64,000 nt of DNA from positions 688,958 to 752,957 of the forward strand of contig WMKK01000005.1 in assembly GCA_012295225.1 (NCBI GenBank), read 5' to 3'. Shown piece after piece: positions 39,223 to 48,238 of this stretch. This stretch comes from Ostreococcus mediterraneus. Taxonomy: Eukaryota; Chlorophyta; Mamiellophyceae; Mamiellales; Bathycoccaceae. Position 1 is the stretch's first letter; every line of letters starts with the position of its first letter. The translations under genes were made by a program, and so were the position numbers. Below the pieces are notes generated by a model that was not told where the DNA came from, ran no database searches, and was given only the letters and a program-made list of their open reading frames with translations.

Positions 39223-39443
39223 GATCGGTCGGCAGCGGCGGCGGCGGCGCGTGGGGGCGCGAGGTCGCGCGCGACGAAGTGGCGTCGTCGTCGGCGCATT
39301 CGACGGACGCGCGCAGTCCAGTGACGGAGTGTGGACGTGTATCGTATAAACGTCCCCAAACCCTCTATGTATATGATCGCGGGTGCGTTTTTATCCGCCG
39401 CCACGCGCCGAACGCGCCATCGACGGCATTGTCGCGCGCGCCG

Positions 39444-42400
39444 ATGGGCGTTCCCGCGTTCTACCGCTGGCTCAGCCAGAAATACCCGAAAATCATCACC
39501 GATGTCGTCGAAGACCTCGCGCACGACGAGCTCGGGGCGAAGATTGTCGTCGATAGCAGCGCGCCGAACCCGAACGGCGTGGAATTCGACAACTTGTACC
39601 TGGACATGAATGGGATAATTCACCCGTGTTTTCATCCGGAAGATCGCCCGGCGCCGACGACGGAGGAGGAGGTGTTTGAGTGTATCTTTGATTACATCGA
39701 CAGGTTGTTTGCGATGATTAGACCGAGGAAAGTGTTGTACATGGCGATCGACGGCGTGGCGCCTCGAGCGAAGATGAATCAGCAACGTTCGAGACGATTT
39801 AGAGCAGCGCAAGAGGCGAAAGAGAAGGCGGAGGAGGAAGATAAGCTGAGAGAAAAGTTAATTGCGGATGGGGTGAAAGTTCCGCCAAAGGCGGCGAGTG
39901 GGGTGTTCGATTCCAACGTCATCACGCCGGGGACGCCGTTTATGGGGCGTTTGTCAGACGCGTTAAAGTACTACGTGCACGATAGATTAAACAATGATCC
40001 GGGTTGGCGAGGCATTGAGGTGGTGTTTTCCGATGCCAGCGTGCCTGGGGAAGGTGAGCACAAGGCGATGCATTACATTCGTCAGCAACGCGGCGTTCCG
40101 GGTTGGAACCCGAATACGCGACACGTTGTATACGGTTTAGACGCGGATTTAATCATGCTCGCGTTGGCGACGCACGAACCGCACTTTTGGATTTTGCGAG
40201 AGATTGTTTTCCAGCAAAAAGATAATAACGCGCCGAAAACAGATGGGATGATGGTTGCGGAAACGCAAAAGAAGGTGTCCATCGCGCGCAAGCCGTATCA
40301 GTTGTTGTCTGTGAGCGTTCTGCGAGAATACCTGGCGTTGGACTTGCGCCCTGAGCAGCCGTTACCGTTCAAGAACGACCCGGAGCGCATGTACGATGAC
40401 TACATCTTTATGTGCTTTTTTGTTGGGAATGATTTCTTGCCACACTCGCCGACGTTGGAAATCCGCGAAGGCGCAATTGACTTGCTCATGACGCTATATA
40501 GACAAAATTTGCATGCTTTGGGAGGATATTTGTGCGCTGATGGATTACCAAATTTGCCCGTCGTTGAGCGCTTCGTCGCCATCGTGAGTGCGCACGAGGA
40601 GGCTATTTTTCAAAAGCGCGCAAAAAAAGAAGCGCAAATGCGCAGCCGGCGTCAGCGAGAAAAGCAAAAGGCGAAAGATTACTTTGAACGACAAAAGGCA
40701 AACAGCGGAACAACGTTACCCCGACACCGCGAGCTTGGTGGATCGCGGAACGCGAGTGATCGCGCCCCGGCGGCACCAGAAACGTTTCATGCGTTGGGGC
40801 GAAACCAGCCCAAGCCTTCGGCGCCAAAGACCGCCGAAGAAAACAAGAGCGCCGCGGATGCGCTGCGTGATCGCTTGATGAACCGCGGTAAACGGGCAGC
40901 AGAGGCCACTGCTGACGGGGACGAGGACCCCGATTCAGCGAAGAAGGCTAAAACAGAAACTGCAGTAAAGAAGAGCGACGACGAAGCCGCAAAGGCGAAG
41001 GAATTCTGGGACGAGCTGGAACAGAAAAAGACAGACTCCGCCACAGAATCGGCGACGACGATCGAAACACTCGACAGCATCGAGTCGCATCCATTCGTCG
41101 CATCGACTGCGCCTGACGCACGTCCCGGGGACTGGATGTGTCCATCGGGATGTGGGTCCATGTACGCGGCAAAAGGGTCGTGCTTTCGGTGTGGGTGCCC
41201 GAAACCGAATGAGTTTGAAACGTTCAGAGCCGGCCAAACGATCGACGTAAAGTCGTTCAACAAGCAGCTCGAGACGACTATGAACTTAAAAAGCGAGCGC
41301 GAGGAAGAAATTGATCAAGTTCGTCTCGGGGAGAATGGTTGGAAGGAGCGTTACTACACTACGAAAATGGGCGCCACTGCGTCGACGCGTGACGAAATCG
41401 TGCGAGGCATGGTCGTGGAATTCGTTCGAGGATTGATTTGGGTGTGTCGATACTACTTTGAAGGCTGCTGCTCGTGGAGTTGGTTTTACCCGTACCACTA
41501 CGCCCCGTTTGCATCTGACTTACGAGACTTGGCATCGATTTCAACCGAGTTTGATGCCGGGAAACCGTTCAAGCCGTTTTCGCAGCTCATGGGCGTACTC
41601 CCCGCGGCGTCTTCCCACGCGTTGCCCGCCGCGTTCGCGCCTTTGATGTCCGATAAAGACTCACCAATCATCGATTTCTATCCCGAAGATTTCGAGTTGG
41701 ACATGAATGGCAAGCGTTTCACGTGGCAAGCCGTGGCTTTACTTCCTTGGATCGACGCCGAGCGCTTGCTCGAGCAAACGGAATTAGTCGAGTTTACGCT
41801 CACCGCGGAAGAGAAGCGTCGCAACTCAATCAACGAGGAGGAAATTTACGTGCACGCTACGCACCCTCTCGCATCACAGTTACTCGAACTCGAAGAACGC
41901 GACGATGAAGATGAAGAGAAAACGCTCAAGATGGATCCAAAGAAAAGTAAGGGCATGAACGCGCTCCTCGTGTCAGTGAAGCGAGACGCCCAACCGTCGG
42001 TCATGCCATCCCCAATGTCGAGCCGCCCGGACATCACAAACAATAAAGTCGTCGTCGCATGCATGCGTCTACCGACGGACCGTTTCGTGCCTCCAGTGTT
42101 GATGCCAGGGACGGTGTTGCCCACGCCGTGCGTCGACGAACACGACGTGCCTCCTCCTCCGAAATTGTTCCATCAAGACGACTACGCGCGAAACAACCCG
42201 AGACCAATCGGTATGGATTACGGTCGCGGCATGGCTGGACACCCACTCGCGGGTGGACGAGGTGCACCACCAAACGCCAATCAAGGCGCCCACGCGCTGT
42301 TACAACAGAGCCTCGGACGCGGCGTCCCGCTCGGCGGCGGTCGTTTCAACGCGCAACAACGCGCGCCTCCGCCGCCCCCGACGGGTGGTCCCCGCGGCTA

Positions 42401-42572
42401 CAGCGGCGCGCCCCCGCCCGCGCCACCTCTGGGCATGCCCCTCGGCGGCATTCCGGGCGTCACACATCCCGGCGCGGCGTACGCGCCCGGTGGCAATCGT
42501 TTCGCAGCGTTGCAAAGTCTCCCGAGACGAGGCCCTCCGCCTCCGCCTCCGCCCGGCGGCGGAAGGACGTAA
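39444..42572 (+). CDS. 5'-3' exoribonuclease of the XRN2/XRN4 family with a RanBP2-type zinc finger
   Basis: The 1042-aa protein starts at the invariant MGVPAFYRWLSQKYP (39444). The XRN nuclease core is intact: YLDMNGIIHPC, MAIDGVAPRAKMNQQRSRRFR, FSDASVPGEGEHK, YGLDADLIMLAL, FMCFFVGNDFLPHSP and the C-terminal conserved block GWKERYYTTKMG, YFEGCCSWSWFYPYHYAPFAS. Between the two halves, at about residues 560-588, sits GDWMCPSGCG with a following CFRCGCPKP. This four-Cys finger is of the RanBP2/RNA-binding type, not the CCHC knuckle common in plant XRNs. The C-terminus is Gly/Pro-rich and disordered. XRN2-like enzymes act in transcription termination and rRNA processing, XRN4 in mRNA decay; I cannot decide between them. 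Confidence 0.94.
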   Translation: MGVPAFYRWLSQKYPKIITDVVEDLAHDELGAKIVVDSSAPNPNGVEFDNLYLDMNGIIHPCFHPEDRPAPTTEEEVFECIFDYIDRLFAMIRPRKVLYMAIDGVAPRAKMNQQRSRRFRAAQEAKEKAEEEDKLREKLIADGVKVPPKAASGVFDSNVITPGTPFMGRLSDALKYYVHDRLNNDPGWRGIEVVFSDASVPGEGEHKAMHYIRQQRGVPGWNPNTRHVVYGLDADLIMLALATHEPHFWILREIVFQQKDNNAPKTDGMMVAETQKKVSIARKPYQLLSVSVLREYLALDLRPEQPLPFKNDPERMYDDYIFMCFFVGNDFLPHSPTLEIREGAIDLLMTLYRQNLHALGGYLCADGLPNLPVVERFVAIVSAHEEAIFQKRAKKEAQMRSRRQREKQKAKDYFERQKANSGTTLPRHRELGGSRNASDRAPAAPETFHALGRNQPKPSAPKTAEENKSAADALRDRLMNRGKRAAEATADGDEDPDSAKKAKTETAVKKSDDEAAKAKEFWDELEQKKTDSATESATTIETLDSIESHPFVASTAPDARPGDWMCPSGCGSMYAAKGSCFRCGCPKPNEFETFRAGQTIDVKSFNKQLETTMNLKSEREEEIDQVRLGENGWKERYYTTKMGATASTRDEIVRGMVVEFVRGLIWVCRYYFEGCCSWSWFYPYHYAPFASDLRDLASISTEFDAGKPFKPFSQLMGVLPAASSHALPAAFAPLMSDKDSPIIDFYPEDFELDMNGKRFTWQAVALLPWIDAERLLEQTELVEFTLTAEEKRRNSINEEEIYVHATHPLASQLLELEERDDEDEEKTLKMDPKKSKGMNALLVSVKRDAQPSVMPSPMSSRPDITNNKVVVACMRLPTDRFVPPVLMPGTVLPTPCVDEHDVPPPPKLFHQDDYARNNPRPIGMDYGRGMAGHPLAGGRGAPPNANQGAHALLQQSLGRGVPLGGGRFNAQQRAPPPPPTGGPRGYSGAPPPAPPLGMPLGGIPGVTHPGAAYAPGGNRFAALQSLPRRGPPPPPPPGGGRT

Positions 42573-42663
42573 AAACAAAATAATGTGTTGATCATTACTA
42601 CAATAGCCCGCTAGTTCTGGTAGTTTGCTAGTTCTCTATCTATAGTATGTATACGTACCCTAC

Positions 42664-43266
42664 TCACTCTAACCGACTCGCGGTGACTAAATCGGCGAGC
42701 AATTTGATCCTATCCGCCCGCGTCGCCTCGTGGAGCTCGACCACGGCGAGCACCTTGGCCACCACGCGTCTCGTCGCGAGCTCATATTCCTCCTCCAACG
42801 ACGCCGACTGCGCATTCACTGGAGACAACGAATCAAGCGCCCGAGCACTCGCCAACGCCTCCATCACGCGATCCATGCCGCTCATGCACGTCATTAAAGA
42901 CGCGTCGAACGCCGCGCTCGAGTCCAACTGTTTCCCGAGCGTCGTGAGCAAATGAAAATCTTCCTCCACGTACGCGTCGCTCACCGTGAGCAGGTCCTCG
43001 AGCGCGCGCACGCACGCGTTAACAATCCCACCCTCGACGCGCGCGCCCTGCCGCACGGCGCGTTCGAGCGCGTGCGCGGCGGTTTTAATGCGCGCCAGAG
43101 AATCCTGGAGCAGCCTCGTCGGCGTCGGCGCCGCACCGCCATCCTCGGTCGGCGGCGGCGACGTCGACATCGGTGACGCCATCATCGACGACCCCAGCGC
43201 CAGCGCCGACGTCGATATCGACGTCGACGGCGGCGGCGACGACGGATGCGGTGCGTCCGAATGCAT
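42664..43266 (-). CDS. Small helical protein of unknown function
   Basis: The 200-aa protein begins with about 48 Ser/Pro/Thr-rich residues, then is predicted to be all-helical: LLQDSLARIKTAAHALERAV, IVNACVRALEDLLTVSDAYV, EEDFHLLTTLGKQLDS, MDRVMEALASARAL and a final helix EEEYELATRRVVAKVLAVVE. Helix lengths suggest a four- or five-helix bundle. No motif is recognised. It is head to head with the threonine-synthase-like gene with 59 bp between start codons, so the two very probably share a promoter. Composition is normal for the neighbourhood, and the intact frame supports a real gene. Confidence 0.65.
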   Translation of the reverse strand: MHSDAPHPSSPPPSTSISTSALALGSSMMASPMSTSPPPTEDGGAAPTPTRLLQDSLARIKTAAHALERAVRQGARVEGGIVNACVRALEDLLTVSDAYVEEDFHLLTTLGKQLDSSAAFDASLMTCMSGMDRVMEALASARALDSLSPVNAQSASLEEEYELATRRVVAKVLAVVELHEATRADRIKLLADLVTASRLE

Positions 43267-43325
43267 GGTGAATTTTAAAAATGAAATTCGCGTCGCACAG
43301 TGACGCCATTAACGGCTCACCCGTC

Positions 43326-45212
43326 ATGCGTTTCGTCAGCACCCGGGGCGGCGTGCCGCCGGCGACGTTCGTCGACGCCCTGCTCACGGGCGCGCCGCTC
43401 GACGGCGGGTCGTTCGTGCCGCACGCGATCCCAAAGGTAGCGATAAAGCCGCTGCGCGAGCTCGCGTTTGAACCGCTCGCGACCGAGCTGCTCTCGCTGT
43501 TCATCGTCGACGCCGACGATGGGTTCGATCGCGAGTGCGTGCGAGAGGTGGTGCGAGAGGCGTTGCAGTCGTACGCGCACGCGGACATCGCGCCCGTGGT
43601 GCGCGTGCGCGGAAAATCGACGCATGTGTGCGAGCTGTTTCACGGCGCGACGCTGAGCGCGGAGGACGCGTCGATGCAAATTACCATGCGATTGATCGAA
43701 CGCGCGCTTGTGAAGCGTGGACGACGGGCAAATGTTGTGTGTTCGACGACTGGTGAGGCTGGGGGTGCGTTGGCGAGCGCGAGTAGTGGGTTGAAGACGA
43801 TGGACGCGTGGATTGTGTACCCGGGGGACGACGGAGGCGTGAGCGAGGCGCAAGAACGGGAAATGACGTGCCATGTGGAGGACAACGTGCATCCAGTGAA
43901 GGTGAGCGCGTGCCCGGATGGGATGAGTGATATCGATGCGGTCGTTGGTGCGTTGATGCGCGATGAGGCGTTTCGAATGGAGCACGGGTTGGTGTGCGTA
44001 AACTCGTGCAACGTGGCGAGAGTGTTGAGCTACGTTCCGGTTTTCTTTTATGCGTATTCGCGCGTGGTGTCAAAGGAAGAGTACGGAAGAGAGGTTGTGT
44101 TTAGCGTGCCTAGTTCAGCGTTTGGGTACGAGTTTGCGGGACACGTTGCGCGCATGATGGGATTGCCCATCGCTGTCGTGTGCGCGTGTAATCCAAACGG
44201 AGCGGCGCACCGTGTCATCGAACTCGGTGAGTTGTACAAGACGGATTTAGTGCACACTTCGAGCAGCGCGCTCGATATTGTCGTTCCCGAGAACATTTGG
44301 CGCTCGTTGTACTATGCGCTTGGAGAAAATCCGTTAATCTTGAGTGATTTACAGGATGATTTTGACGTCGATGGCGAAGTGGTACTGCCGCCAAAGGTGA
44401 TGCGAGAGTTATCAACCGTGTTCAAATCGGCAGTCGTCGATGAAACCATGCTCCTTCGCGCGATTAAGCGTGAGGAGGCTAGTGGATACTTGCCGTGCCC
44501 GCAAACCGCGTTAGCCATTGCGGCTTTAGATATGGTGAAGGGATTACCGGCGGGCGCGCCCATCGTCGCGCTCGGCGTGTCGCATCCTAGCAAGTTTCCC
44601 GACGTCATACAGCGGGCGGTACCGAGCGCGGTGGATTCTCCGGCGTCGCACCATCCCACGGTCGACGCAGTGGCTGGATTGTTCCATCGTCGTCGCATGT
44701 GTGCGCTTGAACAGCTTGAACGGTCGTTGCGCCGGGACATTCCAGCCGTGACGAAATTGCGCAAGCCGGCGCCGGTGCGAATTGAGCGCTCATTGCTCGA
44801 TCGTTCACAATTTGCCGCCCTGGCGCGCTCGTCTAAACGTTTTGGGTGGCTTGACTTTGACAATCCCGTAGTATCTATCGCTGCGGCGGTAGTGATTGCG
44901 ATCTGGGCCGCGGTGACGTCGCCCGCGAATGATTCGAGCGCGCGCGAATCCGCCCGACTCAAACGCGAATCCGAGCGCCGCGCGCGTCGAGAAGCCGCAC
45001 AAAAGTCCAAAGACGTCAAAGCAAAAGCAAAAGCAGACGCCAAAGCCGAAAAACAACGCCTCAGAGCGCTCGCCAAGGCATCAAAGACGCCAGAAGTTCC
45101 CGTAGACCCGCTCGCTGGCATTCGGCCCCTCGTCTACGCGCGCTCCCGCAGCGGTCCGCGCCTACCCAATCCGCACTTCGAGCTCAACGGCTACCGCAAT
45201 CTCACCAAGTGA
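43326..45212 (+). CDS. Threonine-synthase-like pseudoenzyme with membrane anchor
   Basis: The protein is about 628 aa from the ATG at 43326 (MRFVSTRGGVPPATF, the usual threonine synthase start; an ATG 15 codons upstream is possible). The fold continues with DGGSFVP, ELFHGATLSAEDASMQ, VCSTTGEAGGALAS, CVNSCNVARVLSYV and VALGVSHPSKFPDVI. Two PLP sites are lost. The Schiff-base Lys of FHGPTLAFKD is Glu113, and the phosphate-binding GNFGD/GAAGN loop reads SSAFGYE. After the enzyme-like part, at about 513-532, comes a hydrophobic segment (VSIAAAVVIAIWAAV), then a Lys/Ala/Arg-rich helix and a short conserved-looking tail. PLP chemistry by the usual mechanism is not possible. A membrane-anchored regulatory or binding role is inferred. 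Confidence 0.85.
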   Translation: MRFVSTRGGVPPATFVDALLTGAPLDGGSFVPHAIPKVAIKPLRELAFEPLATELLSLFIVDADDGFDRECVREVVREALQSYAHADIAPVVRVRGKSTHVCELFHGATLSAEDASMQITMRLIERALVKRGRRANVVCSTTGEAGGALASASSGLKTMDAWIVYPGDDGGVSEAQEREMTCHVEDNVHPVKVSACPDGMSDIDAVVGALMRDEAFRMEHGLVCVNSCNVARVLSYVPVFFYAYSRVVSKEEYGREVVFSVPSSAFGYEFAGHVARMMGLPIAVVCACNPNGAAHRVIELGELYKTDLVHTSSSALDIVVPENIWRSLYYALGENPLILSDLQDDFDVDGEVVLPPKVMRELSTVFKSAVVDETMLLRAIKREEASGYLPCPQTALAIAALDMVKGLPAGAPIVALGVSHPSKFPDVIQRAVPSAVDSPASHHPTVDAVAGLFHRRRMCALEQLERSLRRDIPAVTKLRKPAPVRIERSLLDRSQFAALARSSKRFGWLDFDNPVVSIAAAVVIAIWAAVTSPANDSSARESARLKRESERRARREAAQKSKDVKAKAKADAKAEKQRLRALAKASKTPEVPVDPLAGIRPLVYARSRSGPRLPNPHFELNGYRNLTK

Positions 45213-45258
45213 GTGTTCTCGCGTATTCATAGTTGAGAAATATATGTAATTCTACGCA

Positions 45259-45272
45259 TACCGGTACCGGTA
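45259..45272. promoter_or_regulatory. Overlapping pair of TACCGGTA palindromes
   Basis: Two copies (45259-45266 and 45265-45272) overlap by two bases. They lie 141 bp upstream of the SR/SAP gene start and 47 bp past the previous stop. This is the densest occurrence in the window. Confidence 0.35.
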
Positions 45273-45412
45273 GACGGCGCGCGTAGTAATACGTTTCAAC
45301 CGTTCAAATACAGCCAACAAACCTCAGAGCTCGCCCGCGACTCGCGCACATCCAGGGCGCGTCGTTCGCCGCTCGCGTCGAGACGGAAAGTACATTCGTG
45401 TTCGCTCGCGTC

Positions 45413-46738
45413 ATGGGATCTCGCCGCCGTTCACGTTCGCGTTCGCGTTCGCGTTCGAGCTCGAGTTCGAGTTCGAGCTCGCGGTCGCGCTCCTCTAGCC
45501 CTCGCGGCGCCGCGCGCACCGCGAGGGCGTTTACCGCCGCCGCGGCGCGCGCGTTGACCGACGATGAATTACTTCGCAAGCGCCAGCGATTACTCGAGGC
45601 GCTGACGACGGAGCGAGAGATTGCGCGACGCGCGAAGGAGTCGAGGCGAGCTCCAACCGTCGCGGCGACGAAACGAAAGCGCCGCGATAGCGATAGCGAT
45701 GAAGAGGAGGGACAGATAGGTGGCGGTGACAGACGACGCGATGCGCGAGATGATGATCATCCACCGGCGAAGATGGCGAAAGGGTACGTGCCGCCGCACT
45801 TGAGACGCGCCGAAGGCGGCGCCGGGGACGGCTCGAGTCGGCGAGACGAAGGTCGTTTCGGAGGCGAACCCGGTCGAAGTGAGGGTGAATGGCGACGAAA
45901 AGATCACAGCGCGGCGGCGCGGGCGTCACAGCCGAAGATTCCTGTGCCTGGAGAGCGTGGATTTGGGTTTCACGCTGTGGGCGTCGGGCGCGGCCGCGGC
46001 GGCGCTGGGACGAGTGGGAGCGCGCCGCCGGGATCTGGTGCGCCGCATGCAACCACCGTGCGTGTACCGCCGCCTCCAGCGGTGCCGAGTGACAGCCATC
46101 GTTTTGCTGACGCCCCCGAGGCGAGACAGCGCGTGGATGTACCACCGCCACCGATGGTGAGCGGACGCGTCGACGCCGAGCCGCGGAAATTTGAGCCGCC
46201 GCGTCCGCGCGTGACGCAACAGGTGCCGCCACCGCCGCCCAGAGCACGGTCGCCATCGCCACCAGTCGCAAAAGCGCCTTCGGTGGAAAAGCCGCGACGC
46301 GCGCCCGAGCCTACGCCCGAGTCGGACGGCGATGACGACGGCGACATTGAAGCCATTCAAGCCGCGGCCAAAGTGGCGACGAAAGTCATCGATGTGGTCA
46401 TTCCTGATCCGCCAGCAGTGGCACAAACGACTGAAGCACCTACGCGACGCTCGTCGCGACGCTCGGCTGAGCCTGAAAAGGCGCCTGAAGAAGCACCCGC
46501 TCCGCGTCGTAGCCGGCGTTCGGTTGAACGCGAATCGGAGCCCGCGCCGAAGGCTTCATCCAAGTCTACAGCCACCGCTGCCACCGGCAGCGGGTCGTTC
46601 ACGCCAGTCGAAGGCGATCCTTCAAAGCTCACTGTGGTCGCTCTCAAAGATCTGCTCAAAGAGCGCGGGTTATCCACCGCTGGTTTGAAGGCGGCGCTCG
46701 TCAAGCGTCTCACGGCGGCGCTCGCCGAGGAGGAATGA
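45413..46738 (+). CDS. SR-rich protein with C-terminal SAP domain
   Basis: The 441-aa protein starts at ATG 45413 (MGSRRRSRSRS; the frame upstream reaches only a GTG). The N-terminus is an Arg-Ser repeat, then a short helix LTDDELLRKRQRLLEAL, then disordered Arg/Gly/Pro/Asp-rich sequence containing KGYVPPHLRR, a short motif seen in translation and RNA-binding proteins, and polyproline runs. The last 40 residues form a SAP domain: LTVVALKDLLKERGLSTAGL then KAALVKRLTAAL. SAP domains bind DNA or RNA and RS repeats recruit splicing factors, so a nuclear RNA-processing or chromatin role is likely. The orthologue is not recognised. Confidence 0.82.
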   Translation: MGSRRRSRSRSRSRSSSSSSSSSRSRSSSPRGAARTARAFTAAAARALTDDELLRKRQRLLEALTTEREIARRAKESRRAPTVAATKRKRRDSDSDEEEGQIGGGDRRRDARDDDHPPAKMAKGYVPPHLRRAEGGAGDGSSRRDEGRFGGEPGRSEGEWRRKDHSAAARASQPKIPVPGERGFGFHAVGVGRGRGGAGTSGSAPPGSGAPHATTVRVPPPPAVPSDSHRFADAPEARQRVDVPPPPMVSGRVDAEPRKFEPPRPRVTQQVPPPPPRARSPSPPVAKAPSVEKPRRAPEPTPESDGDDDGDIEAIQAAAKVATKVIDVVIPDPPAVAQTTEAPTRRSSRRSAEPEKAPEEAPAPRRSRRSVERESEPAPKASSKSTATAATGSGSFTPVEGDPSKLTVVALKDLLKERGLSTAGLKAALVKRLTAALAEEE

Positions 46739-46962
46739 CATTTCAATCACACCGTTGAACGCCGACACATGACGACGCGCGACCAAATGTTCAACTGATG
46801 CGTCATTCAAGTATCGCATCGTCGATATTTTAATACACGAATTGTATAGTCACTTTTCATTCTCCCTTCTCCTTCTCCCTTCTTCTTTTTGAGCTCTCGC
46901 GTTGACCTCCGAGTCGCCACTTTAGGGCACGTCCGACGCGCATCGCGCACGCCGGCGCCGCC

Positions 46963-48183
46963 ATGATGACCATAGACGATGCGTTGCAGCCTCTGCCATC
47001 GCAGTCGCCCATAGGTTTGCCGTTTCTCGCCGTGAGTGCCACGTCCGGGCGCATTCTTCGCATCGGGTGTGGTGTCCCAACGCATGGAACGTCCGACGGC
47101 GACGCTGGCACGAGCGCCGCTGGGACGTTTGGCGGCGCGTCCTCGCACGGCAGGGCGTCTTCGGGCACAGGCGATGTGCTGACGGAGTGGCAAATCATGC
47201 AGACGCGCCTGGACCGCGAAGACGAGGCAGAAGAGATGTACAAGTTGTGGCTGGACGACGGCGCCGCGTGGCTCGAACGCGCGAAAGACAGCTGGCGCGC
47301 GCGGCACCGGTCGTGCATGTACGCGCGAGCGAAAGCGCTCGGATTATCACAGGATGGTCAACCCGCCGCGAGCGCGCGCGAGAGTGGTGGCGCGGCGAAG
47401 CAAAAGGCGACGCGGAAGAACCGAGCTGTGGGCGAGCCTTTGCTCGAGCTCGGCAGTAGAAAACCCGGCAAGGTCTCGGCAAACTTGCTTGATTTGCTCG
47501 AATGTGGGCTTTTACAACCCGGTACGGCGAATGTGTTCGTGGTGTATCAAGATAATACGTGGATTGGGGATTTGAGCGCGGATGGGCACATAGCGTTTCA
47601 GGGGCAAACGTTTACGAGTCCGAGCGCGTGGGCTATTTTTGCCAAACGCATAACGAACCCGACCAAAAAGGCGGATGATGGTTGGAAAAGCGTGCGGTAC
47701 GGTGCGCCAGAAGGTCCGTCGTTAGACATGATGAAGGGCGAATTTGGACGCATCGAACAGCTCAAGGCGGCGGGCATCGAGGTGGATACTCAAGACGCGG
47801 CGTCTCGAATAGTCGCAGAGTGCGTTGCTGGAGCTCAAGGCGGCTCGCCCTCGCCACGACCGACGCGTAAGCGTAAAGCGGGCGATGCGGTGACTGCGTC
47901 CGCGGACGAGATGTCTTGGATTGAAAGATATCCAGGATGTGAGCACGGCGCGCCGAAATCGTACGCCGGAACGCCGGCGAATGAAAACATGGATTTCACC
48001 ACGCTCATAGGACGCGACGTGTGCGTGTTTGATGAAGACGTGTGGTGGGCCGCGCGCGTCGTCAAGCTGAAAGACTTCGACACGCACATCGAGGCTGATC
48101 TGTTGTACGCCAACGGGAAGTTCCGCCGCGGCGTCGATTTAGAAGAACTCGCGGGAAACGCGCATCTCGTCATTCTGTCCTAA
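46963..48183 (+). CDS. RAMA-domain and Tudor-like protein, candidate DNA-methylation reader
   Basis: The 406-aa protein has a Gly/Ser-rich N-terminus, a helical stretch (EWQIMQTRLDREDEAEEMYK, about 75-130), then a block at about 168-255 that fits the RAMA fold: LLDLLECGLLQPGTANVFVV, IGDLSADGHIAFQGQTFTSP, SAWAIFAKRI and DDGWKSVRYG, then LDMMK. RAMA domains accompany restriction and adenine-methylase systems in bacteria and occur in the human adenine-methylation-associated protein MPND. The C-terminus (about 345-405) has IGRDVCVFDEDVWWAARVVK then YANGKFRRGVDLEEL, like a Tudor/SH3-type chromatin-binding barrel. Together these suggest a nuclear reader of N6-methyladenine in DNA plus a histone or nucleic-acid contact. 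This is inference from domain types. Confidence 0.72.
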   Translation: MMTIDDALQPLPSQSPIGLPFLAVSATSGRILRIGCGVPTHGTSDGDAGTSAAGTFGGASSHGRASSGTGDVLTEWQIMQTRLDREDEAEEMYKLWLDDGAAWLERAKDSWRARHRSCMYARAKALGLSQDGQPAASARESGGAAKQKATRKNRAVGEPLLELGSRKPGKVSANLLDLLECGLLQPGTANVFVVYQDNTWIGDLSADGHIAFQGQTFTSPSAWAIFAKRITNPTKKADDGWKSVRYGAPEGPSLDMMKGEFGRIEQLKAAGIEVDTQDAASRIVAECVAGAQGGSPSPRPTRKRKAGDAVTASADEMSWIERYPGCEHGAPKSYAGTPANENMDFTTLIGRDVCVFDEDVWWAARVVKLKDFDTHIEADLLYANGKFRRGVDLEELAGNAHLVILS

Positions 48184-48238
48184 ACAGACTAGGAATCCTA
48201 CGACAAAAACTATCACTATTCTAGCCATGTGTGTGTTG

